Shown here piece by piece: positions 24,101 through 36,041 of a stretch of DNA of 37,410 nt. The position numbers were made by a program, and so were the translations under genes. The stretch comes from Thamnocephalis sphaerospora (lineage: Eukaryota; Zoopagomycota; Zoopagomycetes; Zoopagales; Sigmoideomycetaceae): contig KZ992509.1 in NCBI GenBank assembly GCA_003614735.1, forward strand, positions 1 to 37,410, written 5' to 3'. Every line of letters begins with the position of its first letter. Positions within the stretch are counted from its first letter, which is position 1. The notes beneath the pieces are model-generated. The model saw only the letters and a program-made list of their open reading frames with translations, ran no database searches and had not been told where the DNA came from.

Positions 24101-24698
24101 TACCGTGCATGCGGCAAAGTGCAGTGTCCACCATACATGTTGTTGCGCATGCAACCCCGGCTGCAGCCTTTGCACGCGTTTACGCGCTACTGGCACCGAT
24201 AGGTACGCGCAGACGCTCGGCACAGGGCCGACAGACTGGGCAGTCTGAGCGAGACCAGGTATCCGCGCCATTTTCGGCTAAAGACTGCTTTTGGCACAAC
24301 GACGCTGCGCTTCTGCCTCCAACACGCAGCCGCCACACGCACCATGCCGTCTACGTGCTTGCGCGCAACGACGTAAGCGGCGCGCTTCTCCTGTTGTTTG
24401 TCGAGCGAGCGGGTACACAGCATGCGCATGGGTGTGCACAGCCATTGGCCCATCGCCAGCCGTAAAAGTCATTGCTGCCTGGAAACGTGGCACCAAGGCA
24501 GTACCGTGTAACACTTGCTACATAGCGGCCTTCACTTTAGTTACTGCCATGTCCGTATCACCACGTGGGAGCCCTATTGACGATGTGTGCAAGGCTAATG
24601 CAGACCCGCAGAGGGCGAGGGATATGAGCACCATCCTAGCGGCTGTGCCACCACCAACAGGAGACATCTTGCTGTCGCCACAGCCCTGTAGCGCTCGC

Positions 24699-24729
24699 CA
24701 CCGCCGCCGCCGCCGCCGCCGCCGCCGCA
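24699..24729. repeat. CCG trinucleotide repeat
   Basis: Ten uninterrupted CCG-type units. In two frames this produces poly-Arg, which explains the Arg runs in the overlapping spurious frames. Confidence 0.9.
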
Positions 24730-25971
24730 CGCCATCGCCCACGTACCACGGCTGCCCATCCGTGCTATGGAGACGATCGACGCGGAGGACGGGATGTAGC
24801 ACTAGAGCCAATCGACAGGCAGACAGACCGCCAGCCAGGCTCATGCATCCAGGCAATGTGTATATATGTGCTGATCGACGCGCTACTGCGCCTGTGGCAC
24901 ACAGCATGGGACCGCTTATGCCAACGATGCCGGTCGGGCGCGAAAGCTCCTGGCGGCTGACACAACGTTTTCGCACACGGGCTCGGGGATGCCACCCCGT
25001 CAAGCGTGCCATACCGGTCCCACCAGGCAATGGCCATTCTCCGCGACAGCCACGCCTCAAGATGAGGACGCGCTCATTGTGCTGCTGATCCAAGTCCGCG
25101 CGCGTCTCATGTACTACGGTGACATCAGCGTGCACATCAAACATCACGCTCGTGCAAGGCTGCTGCTACTGCCGTGCACGACGGTGTCGCGGACTCCCTG
25201 AGCGCCGGTGCGTAGCGGCGCATGTGATTGCTTCAGGCTAGCCAGACTCTAGCAGACGTCGCTGCGCTGCACATGGGCAGAAACGTGGCCGCGGCTCACA
25301 TGTCGTTCTGCGCTCCTACCGGGACAAAATGGAGGTGTTATCGCATTGCGACGCGGCTAAGTCTGGTGCGCACCATGTTCTGCGAACAGCTGTGACACAG
25401 GCCTGCTGCTCTGTGCAGCCAGAACCTGCGGCCCATGGCGATAGAGACAGGCCGAGCCGCTGTAGCCGTGTTCTCGCCCAGTGAAGATGGCAGCTATGGG
25501 AGGCTAGCACATGAAGACGAGGGTAAAGGTCGCACAGCGCAGACGAGCGCACGCGCCGTGCAAAACAACCATTGGCGGCGACATGCTATCGCGTGCAGTA
25601 CCCCAGCCAAAGTGACTGGATACAAGGTCGGCCTCTGCTGGCGCTTGCGTTGGAGTCTACAAGTGCAGCGCAGTATCACGCTCGAGATAAGGTGGAAGGT
25701 GACATGTCTAGGGCAATGTGTGCCTTGCTACGTGATCGAGGCCCGGAAACCTGCGTTGACTTGCGCAACATGCCCAGCGTCTGGCGGCAGGCGGACGTCC
25801 GAGCTGTAGGTGGCAGCGTGCGCTGGCTTCCGTATCCGCTCGAGGCTAGTGCACGCGCAGCAACATGGCTGGCACAAAGCCACACGTTGTGGCAGCAACA
25901 GCAACACATCGTCAGCTAGCCAGCACCAGGAATAGCTGGATGCACCGCAAATGATACAACGGCAGACACAG

Positions 25972-26005
25972 CTACCATGGCCATAAGTCGTGGCGGCCAT
26001 GGTAG
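25972..26005. repeat. 11-bp perfect inverted repeat
   Basis: Arms CTACCATGGCC (25972-25982) and GGCCATGGTAG (25995-26005) flank a 12-nt spacer in the gene-poor tract. Possible dimer-binding site or stem-loop; function unknown. Confidence 0.65.
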
Positions 26006-27300
26006 AGCAGTGCACCGCACTTGTATGATTACCCTAGGTTTCATCTACTCACCTGCATGTGGCCATATTAACGCTGGCCTGAGCCCATCGCCTTGGCCGG
26101 GAAAGCGTCAAGGGCCGAGGAAGGGTGTGCCGATAAGAACCTTCACGAAAGAACCTGTGTAGCGGCCACCAATGCCGGATGCGTTGCTGGGTAAATGTCT
26201 GCGGCCACGCACATGCTGGTTACTCAAGGGCTGATGCTACGCGACTTAATCCCAAGGCCATGCTGTCTTCTGGCAACGACATGCCAGCCGCACTGCATTT
26301 GGCGCTGTACGGTCGAATTGAGCGACATGCCAAATGTCGGCTAGCAGCACACTGTCGATACACACAAGCCAGCAGGTGTGTGCGTGTACTCTGAGAGTCG
26401 TGGCAAAAAACACCTGGCAAAAAGCACGCGCCAACTGTTAAGAGATGCCGAGGAAGGAAAATAAACAACTTTTACTTTCCTTTGGTGGCCAGCAGTGCGT
26501 GACAATACGCGTATCTACACATGTCTGGCAAACACGCGAACCAAATGCGCGCATTCACTGTACACCTGCAGATGGCACTATGCCTGCATGAGCGTGCACT
26601 AGTGCAACCAGTAGGTAAAAGATCGGCTGCATTGTACACTTACGCGCGGGCAATCCTGTCGCAACGCAGAATGCAAGGCATCCACCCAGACTGACGATCA
26701 GTCGACACAGCTGTTTTGTAGAGCGACGCAAACTTGGTCACATTTTAATAGTATATTGTTTCTATCGGGCCAAGCGGCGCGTTTTATTGCCGTGCGCTGT
26801 CGCAAGTTGCAAGCGCGGATGTCCGCAGCCGGCCCTGTTTGCCCGTCTACCACGCCGCCTCTCTCCCCGCTTTCTTCCGCCTCCCCTAGCACGGCTGTAG
26901 CGTCTCTATGCGTGCACTTTTGCTCAGAGATGTCACATCCGGACGCATGGCCTTGCGGCATTTGGCACGTTTGCGCTCGACTTGTTCTTCCTTGTTCATG
27001 CCCTCTCGACTCACTGCCCCGCACTCAGCGCAATGGACGCGCGCGCGCACACGCACGCACACGCACATGCCCGCGAACGGGGCCAAGGCATGAGTGCTTG
27101 CCGCTGATACGCGTCGTCGGACTCGCTAAGCCGCCGGCTATGGTGCACCGCCGTGTCTCCGATGCCGGCAGCCAAGAAGAGGCAGCGTGCGCCGGCTGAA
27201 GCGCCGACAGCGCACGAGCGGACCATGAGACTACCAAGGCAAAGTAGAGGCAGGCTTGAAGACGATGGCAGTTGCTCGTGGAGACAGCTAGAATGGCATT

Positions 27301-30263
27301 ATTTATTGGGCCCGATCATTCCCTGCGCCCAATCTCTTTACTTGCTCATCTGCTTCATCTCTTGCTCTTGCTCCTCCTCAGCCACACCTCCCACTGCTCT
27401 TCCTCCTGTCCTGCATCCTGCGTTCGTTCGCCGGTGCGCCTGTTTGCGTAAGTGTTCATCCTCCATCGCTGACCCTCGCAGCGGGTATTGCTACTACCGT
27501 TACACTTTACTACAACCTCTTTGTTCGCCGCTATCGTCGCTGGTCGCCGTTTTCTTACCGTCTTTGGGGCTATACTTTTGCGTACGTTGTACTCTATCGC
27601 TGCTCTGCACCCATCTTTGTCGGCCTGCGCTTTGACTACTTGTGCTCAGGGCCAAGTGTCTGGGTCTAGCCCTGTTCTATCGGTCTTTGCCCAGCGTTGC
27701 GTATTCCGCTCTTCCTCTCCTGCTATCATACACCTTCTCCTACCGTCAGTACGCAAACGCTGCTTTTTTTTTTGCGTCGCCTACCTGTCGGCACAGTTGC
27801 TCACCAGTCGTGTACTGCGCCAACCTGCCTGGTCTCTTGACTTTTTAGGTTTGCCTTGTAGGCATACAAGCTTGGCCAGTCTAACGTTCAGCTCTCCTAC
27901 CGTCGAAAGCACGTTTCTACCCTTTCTGGCAAAGCTTTCATCTTCTTTTGTCTTGCTGACTGCATGTTAATGTAAGAGCATCCTCGTTGGTGCGCTTCAT
28001 TTTGGCTTGCTCGTTTTGGCGACCGTCTGTGCACGCCACGCATATCTTGCCGAACCTGCCGCAGCGAGGCCAAGTGCAGACACACCACCCACGTTTCATC
28101 CTTCTCTATCTACTATCACCATCTACTATCCTACCGTCGGTCGGTTTTCGTTTGCTTTTCGATATCCAGCACTTTGGCTGGACTGCAAACGCGCACACAC
28201 ATACACGTAAGTGAGCTGCCGATGAGCGTGCATCCCTGCGTAACTTTGGGGCATGCGCATGCACCGGTAATTTCCCCACTGGTGCATGCTGCCCCTTCCT
28301 CGGCAATGCTTGATGCGAGTGAAAATATGTCTTTGCCATAGCACGCATTGCCTACACGCGTCTATCTCTGTGCGCGTGCGCCAGTCCCGCACCCTATCCG
28401 CCTGTGCCAGGAACCGGTAAACGACGCGCCACGTATTGTTTTGAGTCGTGGCAGCTACATGGCTGCGTTCACGACGTTGTCGCTGCCACTGCCGCTGCCT
28501 CGCCGCCGTTTACCCCATCCCCCTCTGGCACTGACTAGACGCGGAACACTCGCATTTACTTGTGCCAGCGCATGTCACATGTATGCGATGGCATGGTTTG
28601 CACGTTCATTTGGTAGGAGGGCGGCGCTCCTGTGGGCTGCCATCTTTTATCGTCCTACAGCCTGTGCTCGTAACCATCGCCCCACTTTAGGCAAACATGG
28701 CATACAAACACTGCAGTGTACAATGCACGTGCGTGCGCGTGCGTTCGGCACTGTTACTTTCTTGCCGCGCCAGCACACATGCTTTTGCCCGTTGTGTAGC
28801 GCGGCGGTCCGGCCTCTGCCGCTGTGATCGCCACTGGCCTCTATTCATACATGCGAACGGGCACTTGCACGTTTCAAACACCTGTATACCCCAGACCACC
28901 CCGCATGCGCGTCGGCATAATTTTGCCTTGTTCCAGCATGGCTTACGGTTGCGACAGCAACATTGACACGCATGTTACGTCGGCGCGCGTTAGCAGTGCA
29001 GTCTCTTTTCAAACTGCACACCTTCGCAGACTGGCGAGTGCAGTACATCGGCCACCTGATGCCGTGCCTCCGCGGCACTTTCCTATTCCATCTACCGCCG
29101 GTTTCTCCTCCCCCAAACCTTGTTCGTGCGTCGGCAACACTCTGTTTGTATCGGCGGTGCACGCTTTCCGCCTTTTGGCCAAGTTGGCAGCCCGTCCTAT
29201 CCGACCGCCTGCATTGCCGAGACTCGCGCCTTTGCACCAATGCTGCTGCAGCTCACTGCCAGCGATCGAGCGGCTGCATAGCGGCCAACCATTTGCACTT
29301 TGTCGTCATGTTTGCCGCGTGACTTTTAGTCATCGGGGGGGGGTACATGCGTTGCATCGGCCATTTTTTGGACTGCTCCTACTATCGCGGCATCTGCACG
29401 CTCTCAAGTGGCGGCACGGCAGTTTGGCGTGGCATGGACTGGCGCGTGGCATGATGTCTAGAAATCGCGTCGCTATTGGCCGCTTTGCAAGGCGGTAGCA
29501 GGCATCTGTCATTGTTTGGTTTGGTATGAAAATGCTCATATTCAGGTGGAGGCTAGCGATGTGGTCGGCTACATTGTCGCATTTGTCTGAAAATCTCTCG
29601 CCCGGTATCGGCTCAAGCAGCGGCTTGTGTCGCAGATGGTGCGGCGGCTTGTTTTCTCCTTGCATCCAAACAGTTCTGCTTCCCCGTGTGCAACCCCCTG
29701 CCACGCGGTACCCATTAGGAGCCAGCAGCCGGAACGACGGTCTCCTTGGCCTAAACTCACATGCCCACCGACACGCTGCTGCTACGCCTCACTGCTGACG
29801 CTAGATGTGCACTCTCTTTTGCCAATTCCGACCCTGCCCCTGTTTGCGGTCGGTTTTCCCCTCAACTTTGTCGCGCCCGTTTTGCATCCGGCCCGTTTGG
29901 CCACTTTGCTCCAAACTACCGCTCTTCATCGTGTTTATAGCATGTGTGCGGACATCGTAGATGCCATTTCGGCGCTTTCATCACCTCCAGTCCAGTCCGT
30001 TGCAACTATCCACTACGCTCAGGCTTACTGCCAAGCCGCTGCTTTTGCTCGTCCATCTTTTTCGATCGTCCAGCGACGACGACTTGCATTATTCGCTATT
30101 TATGCAGCATTTTCTGCCCCTGCGCCCAGCCCTTGACGTCCACGCCGCCGCCAACGCTCACGCACTGCCTCTGCCATAGGATATCCGCGCACGTGCATTG
30201 TGCTTGCTATCATTGTCACCACTGCTGCTGCCTGCGCTGCCTGGTCACTTGATTGCTCGGCTC
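27301..30263 (+). promoter_or_regulatory. Upstream region / possible long 5' leader of paralogue B
   Basis: No gene seen. The plus strand becomes strongly CT-rich from about 27326, resembling a fungal transcription start region. A well-formed small intron lies at 27448-27481: donor GTAAGT, CTGAC branch site, CAG acceptor, 34 nt. This would fit a spliced 5' untranslated leader of almost 3 kb, or a separate non-coding transcript. Another acceptor-like sequence (GCCATAG) ends at 30179, shortly before the presumed start codon. Long plus-strand frames here are Leu/Ser/Cys-rich consequences of pyrimidine bias. Confidence 0.4.
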
Positions 30264-33190
30264 ATGCATAGCCATTACCCGCACACCACCCAGTATTCGT
30301 CGCTGCCTGCTCCCCTGACAGCAGCTACCGCCGACGCCAATACTTCATTCCCCATGGCTATGGCACAGACGGCCAAGCGCGCGGCTGACCTGGTGGCCAC
30401 CTCGTTCTCCAGCAGCGCCATACCATCCTCTGCGTCCATGGATCCCCGTGTGGCCGGCGCGTCGCATCCATCGCATGGAACGCCGCATGTTCACTATGTG
30501 GCCGGCTCATCGCAGCAGCGTACGGCCGCCGGTGAGCACTGCTTTTCGTCGACGCAGTACCACTACCGTCGACCCTCGATGCAGTCGCGGTCACATTACC
30601 AGCCGCCACCACCACCACCACCACACCATCCGTCCACGTATACGTCCCACCCAGGCATGCCACCTTCGTCGGCGTTTGCGCGTCCGCGCTCACTGGCATC
30701 GCCTCCGTACGTGGATCCGCACTATTATCATGCCGGCTATCGCGTTCCCGCTACGCCCGAGCCCATCCTAGCCAGCCGATCAAACCCATCTGCCGGCCAT
30801 ATCGCCAGTCTCCATCACCATCATCCCGCTTATCAATATCATCAGCAGCAGCGACTGCAGCATCGGCAGCAGCACCGTGCAGCCGTCACGCGACCAGCTT
30901 ACTTTACCTGGACGCCCAACACACAACGATGGAGCAATGCGAAAAGTCATATGTTTCGCGCATGCGCCAACTGCCGCAAAGGCCATGTTGCGTGTGATGG
31001 TAAGTGCCGCGACCATGCCTCTTTTAGACAAACTGCCTCCTCCACTTGACATGGTTAGCCGTCACGGTGGTGTCTGGTATTGCAAACACCGCTGCCACGG
31101 CCACCGCATCCGACCATTCGCTGCGCTTGTCTATGGCCTGCGCGTGTCAGTTGCTTGCGTGCGTGGGGAGCCATACGAATGCAAGCGTGCAGGATTGGTG
31201 GCTGCATGCTGTCTGGGCGATGTCATGTTGCGTACATGACATGTGGGTGGGTGGATGCGGAGGATGGATGTGGGTAAAGACTCTCGCACAGGCGGCGTGT
31301 GTATGTGATACGGCACCGCCCGAAGCTCCGAAGCCGCTGTGGTCGTCCATGACCGGTGCTGCTTGTCACTTGCAGCCAGTTTTGCACTCGTGTCTTTTGC
31401 TTCTCGTTGCTTCCATTCCACTCTGCTCGTTGGGCTGTGCTTGATACAGCACCGTATTGCGTCACTGACCCTCCTGGTGCGCCTGCCCATTCGCGCTTCT
31501 CTTTCGTCAACCCGATTGCCCGCTCATTCATCTCGCCTTGTGCCCCCGCTTTGCGTGTCCGCCTGCTCACATTGCTTACCCGGGCTGCGCCCATTGCGAT
31601 TGCGCGCTACTCCGTACAGTGAATCGACCGTGCCGCCGGTGCGTTCTCGGCGGTAAAGCCGACACCTGCGTGGACGTGGACCATCGCCGTCGCGGCCGCC
31701 GTAACGCCGACGAAGAACGCGCGGCCAAGACCGTAAAGTCGCAGTCGCCATCAACGGCACAGCCACCACCAACGCCAAAGCCAGCGCGTCAGTCGCGTAG
31801 TCGCTCGCCCACTACACCGCAGCCAGGCACTCATCGCGCCGCCGCCACCACCACCAACGCCACCCACCACCAGCAGCCAACGACGTCTAGCGCTGTGGGC
31901 CACACTATTTCACCACCGCCTGTAGAACCTTCACGTTCTGAAACACCGTCTGGCTTTGTAGCTATGTCGCACTCTAACTCGCTACCACCGCCGTCGGCGG
32001 CTCCGTACCATCCAGCGTCGGCCAGCGCTACCTCACCGGCTCACAGCGGGCGACCAGACTATTTCGATACAACGGGTCGCGCACACGGTCAGCCTGGTCC
32101 AGCCTACTCACCTAGCGGCAACAGCGGCGTTCATCTGCCCCCGCCACCCCCGCATCATGCATACGCGGGACCACCGCATTCTGGACCCGGCGGCGCACCA
32201 GCCGCTGCGGCCTCTGGACCAGTGGATTTGCCGCCCATGCTGGAGATGCCACCGCTGCCTAATACCAGCAAGCTGCCGCCAATGTCGGGCGATTTTGGCG
32301 CACCAGCATCCGTGTCGGCGTCGTCGTCGTCGTCGCCGTCACACTCTGGCCCGCCGCGTCCTTCGCTGCCGCCGCTTTCTTCGCTGACCGGCATCGCTAG
32401 CACGGGATCCGGCCCAGCACCTGTCGGACCAGGCATGTCTTCTTCGGCAATGCCGCCGACTCCGTCGCAATCCAGCGGACGCGACTATTTCCCACCCGTA
32501 CCAGGAGCCGGTGCGGCATCACAGCCGTTGCCTGCCAATGCTGCTGCGAGCGCACACAGTCCGACCACCGGCACGCCACTTACCACCATGGTTCTACTGC
32601 TGACGTTTATGGACTTGCGTGTGGCTCGTGCATCCGACGAATCGCTTAGCATGCTCGGACATCACCCGATGCAGATGGCCAGCAAATCCTTGAGCGAGCT
32701 GCTGCATCGCACGGATCGGCCCAAGCTGGGAGTGCTGCGCGAGTGGCTGCGCTGGGTGGTGTGCTCCGCCAGCGGTCTTTCAGATGCCCATTTGACCCGC
32801 TTTCCCGGCAACGTGACCGCACCCGCGTTTCAACGTGAGCCGGAGGAACTGACGGCACCAGCGCAGGACTGGCCGGCGCACATCATCATCGAGGACAGCG
32901 TGCATCTACGCGTTGTCGATGGCGAGTATCGTCAGTTCCGGATTCGCTTCTATGTCGGTGGTCCGGGCGTGCTGGTTGGCCGCGCAGAGACGTGGGAGAA
33001 TGCATGTGTTGTATGTGAAGTGCGACAGCATGGCGTGCCATCGGGCGCGCCCGTTTCTCCCTCGGTCACCGCCACCGCACCCATGGCCACATCCGCATCT
33101 CCGGCCAGCACGACTACCCTTCCGGGCAGCGCAATGCCGCACGATGCTGCTGCTCCTGTTGTGGCCTCGGTCGGCAGCGATCACGCGTAA
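30264..33190 (+). CDS. Zn2Cys6 transcription factor with PAS-like domain (paralogue B)
   Basis: Two exons, 30264-30999 and 31620-33190, give 768 residues. Residues 1-230 are low complexity, rich in Ser, Pro, His and Gln, with a run of seven Pro. The zinc cluster is Cys234-x2-Cys237-x6-Cys244-x5-Cys250-x2-Cys253-x8-Cys262, spacing identical to paralogue A. It is split by a phase-1 intron at the same codon, but here the intron is 620 nt instead of 70. A basic RRRGRR follows. The middle is Ser/Pro-rich. A PAS-like domain lies at about 567-714 (LLTFMDLRVARAS, LLHRTD, FRIRFYVGGP, ACVVCEV), matching A block by block. It probably regulates RNA polymerase II genes in the nucleus; targets and any ligand are unknown. 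The start is uncertain: 30198 and 30354 are in-frame alternatives. Confidence 0.88.
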
Positions 33191-34577
33191 ACAGAAATCG
33201 CTCGCTCGCTGATGTAGCTCATACTGCCCATCAACTGCACGCGCTGTGATGCAAAGTAGCCCTGTAACTTGCGCTGTCGTCACCGCCACCATCATCATCA
33301 TCATCATCATCATCACCATCATCATCCAGCTTGAACAAATGCCGTGCCGGCTGGCATTTCTTCATCACCAGCCGACGTGTAGGTGGCAGCGTGGACCGAG
33401 GTGGTAGCACGGCGGTCGATCCGGTCGTTACTACTACACCGCGCTCACCGATGCTACTGTCGATCGCGCTACCCTCATTCTCATCATGTCCTGTTGTACG
33501 GCATATCTTCACCATTTCCTTTGCTTTTTTACACCATTGTCTCACCAAGCCGTATCACCAGCCTCTACAGCTGCGAGCCGCATTTGCCACGGTATCCGTG
33601 CGTGCCCTCTTCCTTTCCGCCATCCTCGTTGCCTTTATGCTGCCCGCCCTGTTGCTACTTACGCGCACCCTGCCCGCCTCTGTTCCGGTCAATGATTTGC
33701 CTTCTTTTAGTTTCCACTTGTTCGTCAACCGTTTGCCGCAAGTACAACACCATAGCAAACAGCCCTCAAGTAGCATGCCCTTCCCTTTGAGCGTGTATCA
33801 GCGCTCGCCGCTCCGTCGTATTGTCGCCGCCACCCATTCCGTTTTTGCTACTGCTCGGCGTGTGTATGCATGTGTGCATATTTCACATTAATAGTACGAC
33901 GCCCACTTTACATAGTGTGCCGGCCATCCCCCGTTTCGTGGATGGCAGGAGTAAAGAAAGGAACAGGCGACAGCAATGAGTATATTCTCTCAACAATCGC
34001 CTTTTATCGCTCTATCCATGCTTGCCGTACCCGATGCGTAGTCATGTTACAGCCGTGCCATCCATTGCCGATACCCTTTACCGAATAGCACCACATGCAA
34101 TATTGGTATAGACGTGTAAATGATGGACCTAACATGCCAAGCAAAAGTTTGCTGGTACTCCACATATTGCAAACCACACTGGCGTGAATGAGCGAATATT
34201 GCCGGTGATTCGTTTGATATTCCTTACCAGCATCATTGGATATTTGCAATGTTTACCAAATGATCATGATGCCGCGCTTCGGCTTTTGGTTGTCGTTGGT
34301 GAATTCGCCGGTGTTTGCTTAGTGTGGAACTGTGGGCACCCAGTACTTTCAGACTGCTCAGCAGATTGCTTAGAAATTCATTTAGTTACTGATGCGTATT
34401 TCACCAATGCTTGCTAAGCATCTATGTACCTTTAAGTGCCTGCATCTCCCAGCCTGCATCAATAGCTTGCAGACCTGCATGCTGCAAACGCACAAACTCA
34501 AAAAAAGCGTAGTGCTCGTCAGATTTCCATACTTTTCGGCAGAGTCCACTAAACTTGTTCTAGCTCATCATCAGCCA
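33191..34577. other. 3' flank of paralogue B, no gene seen
   Basis: Contains an ATC/CAT triplet repeat (33281-33327) soon after the stop codon, then pyrimidine-rich sequence and AT-richer DNA from about 33900. Plus-strand frame 33331-33891 is Leu/Val/Ser-rich without a domain and is probably not coding. Confidence 0.5.
33281..33327. repeat. ATC trinucleotide repeat
   Basis: A near-perfect run of ATC units with two ACC interruptions, about 100 bp after the stop codon of paralogue B and possibly in its 3' untranslated region. Confidence 0.85.
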
Positions 34578-34649
34578 TCCGCATTCGTCTAGTGGCTAGG
34601 ATGTGGCGCTCTCACCGCCAAGGCCGGGGTTCAATTCCCCGATGCGGAA
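34578..34649 (+). tRNA. tRNA-Glu (anticodon CTC)
   Basis: A 72-nt cloverleaf without intron. The acceptor stem TCCGCAT pairs with ATGCGGA, and the discriminator base is A. The D-arm region reads GTCTAGTGGCTAGGAT, the A box of eukaryotic tRNA-Glu. The anticodon loop CTCTCAC places CTC. The T-arm GGGGTTCAATTCCCC contains the B box GGTTCAATTCC. CCA is not encoded, as expected for a nuclear gene. Confidence 0.95.
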
Positions 34650-35087
34650 TGCTTTTGCTGCTTTGAATGGCGGCGCTGTAACGCTTTTTACCTTGGGGCT
34701 AGGTGGATTGGGCGTCGATTGAAAGATCTGACTTGTTCGAGTCAGAGCGAGTGATAAAGGGCCACAAGAGTGAATGGGACGCGTGCTGGTGTGGAGGAGT
34801 TGACCAGCAGTGTCCACCGATACGCATCTGCATCGGTAATGGAAAAGCCTACAACTTTTTCAAATGCGTACTTTAGCTTTGCCCTGCTGGTTTTCCGACA
34901 ATGCTATGGAGACTCAAGAGACTGCGCGCAGCCTCTGGGCGTAATCTTGCTGCAAAAGTTTAAATAATTCACACGTCCACTAGCATGATGTAACCGCCAA
35001 GTTGCGCCAAGTGCGTGCCATATTTTGTATGGAGGACACTACGAAACAAACTGCTGTTCTTTTGCGCATGCTGTTGCGCGGGCATGT

Positions 35088-35993
35088 TCAGTATGCCGTG
35101 ATCCGCATCAGGCGGCATAGCGGCAGCAGTATTTTCAACGCCAACTTTACGCCATCGAACAGACGTCGACTTGAATTGCTATGCCTTTAGCACGCTGCTC
35201 TTGTAGATGCTACACAGTATTACGTCTCGAATTTGATCAACCTATAGTACTTTTCGCTGACACAAGCCCATGTGAATGGCGGTAAAAACTGCTCACTATG
35301 CCCGTCTCTTGACGCACAAGGCCATGGTATTCTGCGTAGAAAGGCGTACTTGTGTCTGATCCTGATTGTGCGGCGTGGCCAGTGGCTCAATAGTGCAGAC
35401 CATTACCTTGCATTGGCCTTACATCTCGCGCTGCCCTGGCCGTTGCTGTTGGTATACTCTGTCCAAACCAAACCTCCTTGGGTGTTCACTGTATCCTTGC
35501 ATTGCTTTGATCGACTGCTCACTTGCTCTCCAGCCCATTGCTGCTATGTTAGCGCATGTCTGTCCCCTGACGACCGCCAGTGATGCCAGCACCTGCTAGT
35601 CGCGCTTATTGGCCCACTAGTCTCCACTGTCTGCGCTCTCGATGTACTTGCATTCTGAACGAATGATACAGCTCGTCGTCTCTACCGGTGTCTTGGTCGG
35701 CTTGCCTGCTATCTCGTCCTTTAGGATGTCTGCACGTACTTGGATTTGCTCCTTGACATCAAAGATTCGTATGCGTCAGTGCTTGCTGCAAGCTAGCCGC
35801 TGCTGCACTGGCTGTTTTAGTGGTCAGCACTCAAAAGTGTTCTGTGTGCCCGGATGATGGCAGATGGCTTTAATCGAGTGTCAGTTCACTTTCGGTCCAA
35901 CACTTATATCACGCACGTTGTCGTCACCTTCCGTGGTCACCGTCGCTCTGCCAGCTCATCTCGTCCACACGCACCGTTCGACTCTATATTCAT
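35088..35993 (-). other. Possible unidentified spliced gene
   Basis: Several minus-strand segments look coding and sit next to plausible splice sites. MNIESNGA begins at 35993; DDNVRDI lies near 35915. YESLMSRSKSK (about 35770) joins ADQDTGRDDELYHSFRMQV across a 34-nt intron (GTACGT, CTAAAG, CAG). CTIEPLATPHNQDQ lies near 35395, and QFLPPFTWACVSEKYYRLIKF near 35280. A following frame ends at a stop at 35088. I cannot join all the pieces into one phased model and recognise no family. Some introns needed would be only 23 nt. The start would lie just 48 bp from ARPC5, implying a shared promoter. It may be chance. Confidence 0.22.
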
Positions 35994-36041
35994 TTCCTAC
36001 TCTCTGTTCTGACACCCTGCCGTCATCAGCGCAATCGTACC

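Larger units (their letters stand above)
18421..27300. other. Gene-poor tract between the transcription-factor paralogues
   Basis: Nearly 9 kb where I find no convincing gene on either strand. The longest frame (20904-21878, minus, 324 codons) and the one at 24291-25088 (plus, 265 codons) are rich in Arg, Cys, His, Ser and Pro, lack domains, and overlap open frames on the other strand. Landmarks are alternating CA/TG runs near 19100-19830, a hexanucleotide repeat (21054-21080), a CCG repeat (24699-24729), an inverted repeat (25972-26005) and a weak Nudix-like stretch on the minus strand (about 25020-25147). Short spliced genes of unfamiliar families could be missed by eye. Confidence 0.5.

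Noticed and set aside
24291-25088. 265-codon plus-strand open frame
   Set aside because: Includes an Arg run made by the CCG repeat, has no domain, and is overlapped by a 209-codon minus frame.
26698-27086. Minus-strand segment with MNKEEQVERKRAK, possibly a small basic protein
   Set aside because: It needs a 23-nt intron to continue, has no recognisable family, and lies next to simple GT/GC repeats.
18421-27300. Regional centromere
   Set aside because: Gene-poor, but nothing in the sequence (AT bias, retroelement array, long satellites) supports it.
31538-31619. Start codon at 31538 as the beginning of paralogue B
   Set aside because: This would omit half of the zinc cluster; the phase-1 join 30999/31620 restores all six Cys with the same spacing as paralogue A.
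34690-34760. Second tRNA suggested by GTTCGAGTC
   Set aside because: No acceptor or anticodon stem can be formed around it.
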